Assembly: GCA_012511375.1 (NCBI GenBank) | Contig: JAAZGF010000017.1 | Span: forward strand, 1-28,956 | Direction of reading: 5' to 3' | Length of the DNA: 28,956 nucleotides | From: Candidatus Dojkabacteria bacterium | GTDB taxonomy: Bacteria; Patescibacteriota; Dojkabacteria; SC72 | In this document: one piece after another, positions 23,827 through 28,956 of the stretch | How positions within the stretch are numbered: the stretch's first letter is position 1 | Layout: each line of letters starts with the position of its first letter | Translations under genes and position numbers: made by a program | The notes under the pieces: generated by a model | Told to the model about the DNA's origin: nothing | What the model saw: the letters and a program-made list of their open reading frames with translations, nothing else | Database searches by the model: none

Positions 23827-25749
23827 TTATTCTTCCACTACTTCTCCTTCTTTGACCTCTTCTTCACTTTTATCCTTTTCGTCTTTCTTATCCTCTTCCT
23901 TGTTTTCTTTCCCTTTTTCTTCCTCCTCATTCTCCTTGGAGACCTGTTCATACATCTTCTTCCCTATTTCCTGCATCTTCTCAGAGAGTTGTTCTGTTTT
24001 CTTTTCGACCTCTTCTTCATCAAAGTCTTCCTTTTCTATTAGTTTCTTCAATTCATCTATGTCTTTTTCTAAATCTTCTTTCTCTTTTTTATCAATCTTA
24101 TCCTTGTTCTCTTTAAGAAGTTTTTCAGCACTAAAACAGAGAGTATCTGCATTGTTTTTCTTCTCTACCCTTGCTTTCTTCTTTTTATCTTCCTCTGCAT
24201 GTTTTTTAGCTTCTTCAACCATCTCTTCTATTTCCTCTTCTTTAAGGCTTGTACTTGCAGTAATAGTAATCTTTTGTTCTTTCTTAGTTGCAAGATCAAC
24301 AGCTTTAACATTTAAGATCCCATTTGCATCAATTGAAAATGTCACCTCTATCTGAGGAACTCCCCTAGGAGCAGGTGGAATACCATCTAAGATAAATCTA
24401 CCTAGTGTTTTGTTGTCTCCTGCCATCTCTCTTTCTCCTTGAAGCACATGAATATCAACAGCTGGTTGGTTATCTGCAGCGGTTGAAAATATCTGTTTCT
24501 TCTCTACAGGAATTGTTGTATTCCTATCTATTAACTTAGTCATTACCCCTCCTAAAGTTTCTAACCCAAGAGATAATGGAGTAACATCTAGTAATGTTAT
24601 ATCTTTAACATCACCTCCTAATACTCCTGCTTGAATTGCTGCTCCAATACCAACTATCTCATCTGGATTTACACCTTTATTTGGTTCTTTACCAAATATT
24701 TCTTTTACCTTCTTTACAATAGCTGGCATTCTCGTCATACCACCAACTAAGAGAACTTGATCCACATCTTCCTTTTTCAACTTTGCATCTTTGAGGGCCT
24801 TTTGACATGGAGCAACTGTTTTTTCTATTAAATCAGATGTTAGTTTCTCTAATTCTGCTTTAGTTAGTTTCTCTTTTAGATGTTTAGGCCCCTTGTCTGT
24901 TGCAGTTATGTAAGGGACATTAATGTCTGTTTCTTCTGAGGTAGAAAGTGCAATTTTGGCTTCCTCTGCTGCCTCTCTTAATCTCTGTAAAGCATTCCTG
25001 TCTTCTCTTAGGTCAAAGTCTTCCTTTGATTTAAATGCATCTGCAAGATAGTCTATTATTACCTGGTCAAAATCATCTCCTCCTAGATGTGTATCTCCAT
25101 TTGTAGAAAGTACTTCAAACACACCATCCCCTATTTCCAATATCGAGACATCAAATGTCCCCCCTCCTAAGTCGAATATTACAATCTTTTCGTCTTTTGA
25201 TTCATCTACTCCGTATGCTAATGCAGCTGCTGTAGGCTCATTTACAATTCTTTTTACAGTTAATCCTGCTATTTTACCTGCATCTTTTGTCGCTTGTCTT
25301 TGAGAGTCATCAAAGTAGGCAGGAACCGTTATTACAGCCTCATTAACCTCTTCTCCTATGAACTCTTCTGCATCCTTTTTCATTTTCGCAAGGATCTTTG
25401 CAGAAATTTCTTGAGGAGAATACCATTCACTCCCCATTTCAACCTCTATACCACCACTATCAGATTTTCTCATAGAGAATGGTAAAAGCTCTTTATCTTT
25501 TTTGACTTCGGGATCATCCCAAGACCTACCAATTAACCTCTTAACAGAGTATATGGTTCCCTCCGGATTTGTAACAGCTTGGTTTTTAGCTGCTGTTCCG
25601 ACCAACACCTCTCCTTTTTCATTTGCTGCTACAACAGAAGGAGTTAATCTTCCTCCCTGCGTATTTGGAATGATGTTGGGCTTTCCCCCCTCCATGTAGG
25701 CCATAACAGAGTTTGTTGTTCCTAAGTCTATTCCTATTATTTTTGACAT
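23827..25749 (-). CDS. dnaK: DnaK chaperone (Hsp70)
   Basis: 640 residues, usual length. ATP-driven holdase/foldase. Signatures: [10 protein letters not shown] (5-14), [13 protein letters not shown] (about 193-205) and [11 protein letters not shown] (about 331-341). The substrate-binding domain follows from about 385, with the linker region [14 protein letters not shown]. The last 60 residues are a Lys/Glu-rich tail ending GEVVEE, without an EEVD-like motif. Third gene of hrcA-grpE-dnaK, 25 nt after grpE; no dnaJ follows here, so it must lie elsewhere or be absent. Confidence 0.98.
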   Translation of the reverse strand: MSKIIGIDLGTTNSVMAYMEGGKPNIIPNTQGGRLTPSVVAANEKGEVLVGTAAKNQAVTNPEGTIYSVKRLIGRSWDDPEVKKDKELLPFSMRKSDSGGIEVEMGSEWYSPQEISAKILAKMKKDAEEFIGEEVNEAVITVPAYFDDSQRQATKDAGKIAGLTVKRIVNEPTAAALAYGVDESKDEKIVIFDLGGGTFDVSILEIGDGVFEVLSTNGDTHLGGDDFDQVIIDYLADAFKSKEDFDLREDRNALQRLREAAEEAKIALSTSEETDINVPYITATDKGPKHLKEKLTKAELEKLTSDLIEKTVAPCQKALKDAKLKKEDVDQVLLVGGMTRMPAIVKKVKEIFGKEPNKGVNPDEIVGIGAAIQAGVLGGDVKDITLLDVTPLSLGLETLGGVMTKLIDRNTTIPVEKKQIFSTAADNQPAVDIHVLQGEREMAGDNKTLGRFILDGIPPAPRGVPQIEVTFSIDANGILNVKAVDLATKKEQKITITASTSLKEEEIEEMVEEAKKHAEEDKKKKARVEKKNNADTLCFSAEKLLKENKDKIDKKEKEDLEKDIDELKKLIEKEDFDEEEVEKKTEQLSEKMQEIGKKMYEQVSKENEEEEKGKENKEEDKKDEKDKSEEEVKEGEVVEE

Positions 25750-25774
25750 ATTATTAATTATAAAAAATTAAATC

Positions 25775-26314
25775 TTATTCAGATACTACAACCCTAGCTG
25801 GGCGTATAACTGTTTCATCTAAAATATATCCTGGTTGTACCACATCATATATTTCTCCCTTTTTCCCTTCTTTCACTGTAGCAATAGCTTCATGTAGATT
25901 ACTATCAAAGGCTTCTCCCTTTTGAGGAACATATTGCCCCAACCCTATATCTTCCATGCTCTTATTTATCTTTTCTAATACCGCTACTATCCCTTCTTTC
26001 CAAGATTTACTTTTCTCTTCGAATTCCAATTCTTTCCCTGCTTCAATTGCCATCATTATCGAATCCAAAGAGGGAATAAGGGATTCAAAAAGTTTCTTCC
26101 TTGTTTGAAAAAACCTTACTTCATCCCTTTTTTCTAAATTGTTAAGTAGGTTATGATAATCTGCGAGAGCCTTCTTTAGCTGATTTTCTACCTCCAATTT
26201 TTCATCCTCAACCTCATCTACTGTTAATGCTAACTCCCTTATCTTTTCTTCTAGCTCCCTCTCTCTGTCTTTTTGCAAAATAGTATCTTGTTTCTTTTTA
26301 GTTTTTTCTTTCAT
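25775..26314 (-). CDS. grpE: GrpE nucleotide exchange factor
   Basis: 179 residues. Releases ADP from DnaK. A charged N-terminus and long coiled coil (about 15-80, with LEEKIRELALTVDEVEDEKL then LKKALADYHNLLNNLEKR) is followed by the beta domain with the family end motif: EAFDSNLHEAIATV, then VVQPGYILDETVIRPARVVV. It lies 17 nt after hrcA with no Shine-Dalgarno. Order and spacing with hrcA and dnaK are the classical class I heat-shock operon. Confidence 0.96.
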   Translation of the reverse strand: MKEKTKKKQDTILQKDRERELEEKIRELALTVDEVEDEKLEVENQLKKALADYHNLLNNLEKRDEVRFFQTRKKLFESLIPSLDSIMMAIEAGKELEFEEKSKSWKEGIVAVLEKINKSMEDIGLGQYVPQKGEAFDSNLHEAIATVKEGKKGEIYDVVQPGYILDETVIRPARVVVSE

Positions 26315-26331
26315 GAATACTTACAGTTAAT

Positions 26332-27060
26332 TTATCTCCATCCCAACATAGATTTCTCTAATGCGCTTTTTACTTCTTTTAATGCAGAAAGTACTTTTGA
26401 ATATTCCATTCTTTTGGTCCCAATAACTCCTACATATGTTTTTCTTTCATCCCAAAAAGGAACATTAACAAAAGCTAATGCACAATTGGCCAAATTATCT
26501 ATTCCTGATTCCCCCCCTATTAATAGGGAAACTCCTGAACCAGAATACTGTTCTACCAAATCCCTCAGGAATGTATCATCTTCCAAGATATTAACTACTG
26601 TTCTCGTTCTCTCTACATTATCTACAAACTCTTCACACTTAAGTAAATTGGATAACCCATATGATCTTACATCTTCATCCAACACCATAAATGCTAAAGT
26701 TGATGTTTCTTTTGCCATAATTCTAAGAATTGCTTTGATTACTGTTTCTTTTGAAAACCTTTCTCTAAAAATCTCCTGCCTAATCTCTACAGATACTAGT
26801 GGGTTTAACCCGTTATCATCTATGAACTTAGAAACATACAATCTAAGTGCTTGGTCCGTAGGAAACCTTCCAGAAGATATATGGCTTTTCTCTAAAAGAC
26901 CTAATTGCATTAATTTAACCATCTCGTTTCTAATAGTGGCTGAACTTACACCAAGATCATATTTTTCTAAAAGAGATAGTGAACCAACTTCACATGCTTC
27001 TTCCATAAACTCATTTATAACGGCAAGAAGTATTTCTTTTTGTCTTTCTGTTAAATCCAT
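26332..27060 (-). CDS. hrcA: HrcA heat-shock repressor (short form)
   Basis: 242 residues against about 340 in Bacillus. The N-terminal winged helix is clear: LTERQKEILLAVINEFMEEA (3-22), GSLSL, then VSSATIRNEMVKLMQLGLLE (38-57) and HISSGRFPTDQALRLYV (59-75). The central GAF-like part (VVNILEDDTF...VSLLIGGESGID) and the end motif VGVIGTKRMEYSKVLSALKEV are kept. The inserted dimerising region appears largely missing. It should bind the CIRCE-like boxes at 27062-27088 (its own promoter) and 18003-18029 (groES), so the repressor and both targets are visible in one window. Confidence 0.95.
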   Translation of the reverse strand: MDLTERQKEILLAVINEFMEEACEVGSLSLLEKYDLGVSSATIRNEMVKLMQLGLLEKSHISSGRFPTDQALRLYVSKFIDDNGLNPLVSVEIRQEIFRERFSKETVIKAILRIMAKETSTLAFMVLDEDVRSYGLSNLLKCEEFVDNVERTRTVVNILEDDTFLRDLVEQYSGSGVSLLIGGESGIDNLANCALAFVNVPFWDERKTYVGVIGTKRMEYSKVLSALKEVKSALEKSMLGWR

Positions 27061-27061
27061 A

Positions 27062-27088
27062 TTAGCAAATCTAAAGGTTAACTGCTAG
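27062..27088 (-). promoter_or_regulatory. CIRCE-like operator of hrcA-grpE-dnaK
   Basis: Plus strand TTAGCAAAT-N9-AACTGCTAG; arms 12 of 18 to the CIRCE consensus, with exact 9-nt spacing. It abuts the -10 box and ends 1 nt before the hrcA ATG. Same core as the groES box: TTAGCA-N15-TGCYAR. Confidence 0.7.
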
Positions 27089-27117
27089 AGTATAAAGCAA
27101 GCAAGTATCTCTGTCAA
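27089..27117 (-). promoter_or_regulatory. Strong sigma70-type promoter of hrcA-grpE-dnaK
   Basis: Perfect TTGACA (27117-27112), 17-nt spacer, TATACT (27094-27089). The best promoter in the window; the start would fall in the CIRCE-like box. Confidence 0.78.
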
Positions 27118-27126
27118 GCGCTAATA

Positions 27127-27155
27127 TTGACGACTCGGAAAAGTAATGTTAAACT
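27127..27155 (+). promoter_or_regulatory. Candidate divergent promoter of the 255-aa gene
   Basis: TTGACG (27127-27132), 17-nt spacer, TAAACT (27150-27155). Its -35 and that of hrcA form an inverted repeat GTCAA-N9-TTGAC (27113-27131). An alternative -10 is TATAAA at 27163-27168. Confidence 0.4.
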
Positions 27156-27185
27156 CTTGTTATATAAATTTTACTGCTTATTTCT

Positions 27186-27953
27186 ATGACAGAAGGAGAT
27201 ATTTATTCTGACCAACCTAATACTGATACAACACCTGAAGTAACAAATACTCCCATTGTTGATGCTCAGCCGCAAGAACCTCAAGTGCAAGGCTTTTATG
27301 GTACTGGTATAGATGAAGGAAGAATTGTCGACCCAAATGTAGCAGAAGATATTGCCTATGTAGCAAAAGACCAAGGAATGGATGCTGCAACTGCAAGAGA
27401 AAATGCATTAAGAAACGAATATGAAACTGGATTAACGGAGGAGCAGAGAGTTAACAGGGAGATAAAAGAGGGATTATTAAAAGTCTACCCCTATGCTTAC
27501 GAAAAGGTCGTCCTCCCAGATGGAAACACAGTTTTAGTTGAAAAGAATTTACCTACTGGTGAATATGCGTCACTTATTATTAGAGGAAGATATACTGAAG
27601 AGCAAATAAAGAGGATGGATTTGACAGGAAAGAACATTATAACAGATGATGGCCTCTTACGACTTCCCCTTTCAATGGAAAAAGGACATAGATATACTCC
27701 TCAAGAAATCCAAGAAAACCTTTTAAACACAAAAAAATTTCCTCGCCTGTCTAATAGCCATCGTGGCTTTTTCCCTAATTTTCTTTTAACTATGAACACA
27801 ACGCAGATGGATGGGTTTAGACTTCGCAACGAACTCCTAAATGAAGAATACGAAAGAGTAGAGAAGCAAAAAGGAATAGAGCAGGCAAAGAGAATAACAA
27901 ATGCTGCTGATTTCTTATCTCAACTAACAAACAATAGTTCTTCTGAAATATAA
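27186..27953 (+). CDS. Protein of unknown function, 255 aa
   Basis: No family recognised. Soluble, no signal peptide or membrane helix. Residues 1-36 are disordered-looking (Thr/Pro/Gln/Asp-rich). The rest is charged and mixed alpha/beta, with a helical stretch around 58-80 (MDAATARENALRNEYETGLT), a central part with YEKVVLPDGNTVLVEKNLPT and IIRGRYTEEQIKRMDLTGKN, and a helical C-terminus (NEEYERVEKQKGIEQAKRI). Codon use and base composition match its neighbours, so it is probably a lineage gene rather than a recent arrival. It is divergent from the heat-shock operon and 56 nt before the bL25 gene, which has its own promoter. Confidence 0.6.
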   Translation: MTEGDIYSDQPNTDTTPEVTNTPIVDAQPQEPQVQGFYGTGIDEGRIVDPNVAEDIAYVAKDQGMDAATARENALRNEYETGLTEEQRVNREIKEGLLKVYPYAYEKVVLPDGNTVLVEKNLPTGEYASLIIRGRYTEEQIKRMDLTGKNIITDDGLLRLPLSMEKGHRYTPQEIQENLLNTKKFPRLSNSHRGFFPNFLLTMNTTQMDGFRLRNELLNEEYERVEKQKGIEQAKRITNAADFLSQLTNNSSSEI

Positions 27954-27970
27954 AGCCTTCGAAATAACTA

Positions 27971-27999
27971 TTGCCACTTTACTCTTAGTCTGATATACT
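27971..27999 (+). promoter_or_regulatory. Promoter of the bL25 gene
   Basis: TTGCCA (27971-27976), 17-nt spacer, extended TGATATACT with TATACT at 27994-27999. The ATG at 28010 is 10 nt on, so the leader would be only about 3-4 nt. Confidence 0.62.
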
Positions 28000-28009
28000 C
28001 CTATTCGTT

Positions 28010-28666
28010 ATGGACACAATAAAACTTAGCAAAAGAGAGCTTGTTGGTAAAAAATCTAAAAGATTATTACTAGAGAACTTTGTTCCAGCAGTAGTATATA
28101 ACTCAAAAGGAGATTCTACTAACGTTAAGATATCAAGATCAGATTCTACAAAAATTCTTAAAAATGTAACTTCTACAACTATTCTTGATGCAGAATTTGA
28201 CAAAAAGAAACTAAAAGTACTTGTAAAAGAGGTAGATATTAATCCTTTTACAAGTAAAATAAGGCATATTGCATTTTTCGAAATAGATGAAACAGAAGAG
28301 ATGACATTTACAATTCCATTCAATATGATTGGTATCTCTCCTGCTGTTAAGAACAATTTAGGAGTTTTGGTAGAAGTTTTGCCCTCTATTGATGTTAAGA
28401 GTAAGCTTTCAAACCTCGTGCCTTTCATAGAGATAGATATAACAAAGCTGGAACATCCAGGACAATCCATATCAGTAGATGAGATAGAAATGCCTAAAGG
28501 AATCTCCTTGGTTAACGACGATCTTGCAAACGCTACAATTGTAACTATTACAGAATTACAAAAAGAAGAGGTATTTGAATCTAAAGTAGTTGAAGAGGGC
28601 GAAGAGGCGGACGAAACTGCTGAAGAAGAAGGAGATGAAAAAGCAGAAGAGATAGCAGAGGAGTAA
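28010..28666 (+). CDS. rplY: Ribosomal protein bL25, CTC/TL5 form
   Basis: 218 residues. Binds 5S rRNA in the large subunit. The N-terminal L25 domain (about 1-88) shows KRELVGKKSKRLLLENFVPA, then VVYNSKGDSTNV and VLVKEVDINPFTSKIRHIAF. A CTC-type beta domain follows (about 89-180, with IPFNMIGISPAVKNNLGVLV and the ending LVNDDLANATIVTI). The last 35 residues are an acidic tail (Glu/Ala/Asp), often present in long-form members. The near-leaderless start, 10 nt after an extended -10, is unusual for a ribosomal protein gene. Confidence 0.92.
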   Translation: MDTIKLSKRELVGKKSKRLLLENFVPAVVYNSKGDSTNVKISRSDSTKILKNVTSTTILDAEFDKKKLKVLVKEVDINPFTSKIRHIAFFEIDETEEMTFTIPFNMIGISPAVKNNLGVLVEVLPSIDVKSKLSNLVPFIEIDITKLEHPGQSISVDEIEMPKGISLVNDDLANATIVTITELQKEEVFESKVVEEGEEADETAEEEGDEKAEEIAEE

Positions 28667-28669
28667 TTC

Positions 28670-28698
28670 TTCCATATTTTACTATATGTATATATAAT
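28670..28698 (+). promoter_or_regulatory. Promoter of the glycosyltransferase gene
   Basis: TTCCAT (28670-28675), 17-nt spacer, perfect TATAAT (28693-28698), only 5 nt to the ATG at 28704. Leaderless layout. Confidence 0.5.
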
Positions 28699-28703
28699 TG
28701 GAT

Positions 28704-28956
28704 ATGATATCTGTAATTATTACCTCTTTTAAAGAACCTAAAACTATAAGGAAGTGCATATCATCAATAGCTGACAAGACATATTCAAAAATACCAACCC
28801 CTTTTGAAATAATCCAAGTTTCTCCAGACACCCCAACTTTAAACCAGGGCAAAAAGGAAGCAAACAGGTTAATGCTATCTAAAAAACAGTATATTCAGAT
28901 AAAGGATCCTAGGAAAGGAAAGCCTTTTGCATTAAAAATGGCTCTCAAAAGAGCAA
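28704..28956 (+). CDS. Family 2 glycosyltransferase, 3' end outside the window
   Basis: The 84 visible codons begin MISVIITSFKEPKTIRKCIS, then SIADKTY..., followed by FEIIQVSPDTPT. The opening 'xSVIIxxxxExxxIxxCIxSI' is the first beta-alpha unit of GT-A/GT2 nucleotide-sugar transferases, and FEIIQV fits the second strand. The DxD motif would lie beyond the edge; KDPRKGKPFALKMALKRA fits the 'GKxxALNxGL' helix of the family. The acceptor is unknown; the O-antigen-ligase-like gene about 5 kb away suggests surface glycan synthesis (inference). The ATG is chosen because a perfect TATAAT ends 5 nt upstream. Confidence 0.75.
   Translation, partial: MISVIITSFKEPKTIRKCISSIADKTYSKIPTPFEIIQVSPDTPTLNQGKKEANRLMLSKKQYIQIKDPRKGKPFALKMALKRA

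Noticed and set aside
23852..24355. 167-aa Ser/Phe-rich plus-strand frame
   Set aside because: Antisense reading of the Lys/Glu-rich DnaK tail (GAA/AAG read as TTC/CTT); low complexity only.
26273..27088. 271-aa plus-strand frame across hrcA
   Set aside because: Shadow of hrcA, which has all its family motifs on the minus strand and covers the same bases.
1..28956. Alternative genetic code (UGA as Gly or Trp, as in some CPR groups)
   Set aside because: All conserved proteins read through without in-frame UGA and some genes, such as the nucleotidyltransferase, end in UGA; Trp is encoded by UGG.
1..28956. CRISPR array or other regular direct repeats
   Set aside because: No spaced repeat series seen; the only repetition is the Pro-rich coding repeat in 7900-8500, which is irregular and in frame.

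Overview
The window looks like chromosome of an uncultured Candidate Phyla Radiation (Patescibacteria) bacterium. The DNA is AT-rich, genes are packed tightly on both strands with overlapping 3' ends, and every long ORF reads through in the standard code with no in-frame UGA. The gene content fits as well: a small PrgI/TraC/VirB4 secretion operon, HrcA shorter than usual, a DnaK without an EEVD tail, a MurJ flippase, and an O-antigen-ligase-like protein with a TPR tail. The phylum within CPR cannot be fixed from this sequence. Dojkabacteria/Microgenomates-type genomes are my guess, and it is only a guess.

Layout. 1-962: 3' part of recF, overlapping the tail of a convergent nucleotidyltransferase (932-1726). 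1819-5931: operon of a PrgI/VirB3-like protein, a TraC-N-like protein, a VirB4 ATPase and a 73-aa protein. It runs head-on into a Lon-type AAA+ ATPase with no protease domain (5928-7118). 7246-8520: secreted, membrane-anchored cohesin-like protein. 8527-14700, minus strand: ABC transporter with a degenerate ATPase, then folD, glyA, a double-length ThyX and a dCTP deaminase of the bifunctional Dcd-Dut type. The last four form a one-carbon/dTMP set: serine + THF gives CH2-THF, dCTP gives dUMP, dUMP gives dTMP. 14735-15983: SprT-like zincin, a 46-aa minus-strand small ORF and an XRE regulator. 16047-17997: groES-groEL behind a CIRCE-like operator. 18097-20449: murJ plus a coupled membrane-anchored protein. 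20546-21253: ComF. 21238-23622: O-antigen-ligase/TPR protein. 23664-23722: candidate small RNA or leader. 23827-27060: hrcA-grpE-dnaK, again behind a CIRCE-like operator. 27186-28666: unknown 255-aa protein and ribosomal protein bL25/CTC. 28704-end: start of a family 2 glycosyltransferase.

Regulation. The two heat-shock operons carry matching degenerate CIRCE boxes next to good sigma70-type promoters. At least eight genes have a -10 hexamer only 5-10 nt before the start codon and most starts lack a Shine-Dalgarno sequence, which suggests widespread leaderless transcription. The T4SS operon and the Lon-like gene face each other and share two blocks of promoter/leader sequence, which points to common control. 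No CRISPR array, insertion sequence, tRNA or rRNA was seen, and no gene-free stretch exceeds 300 bases.
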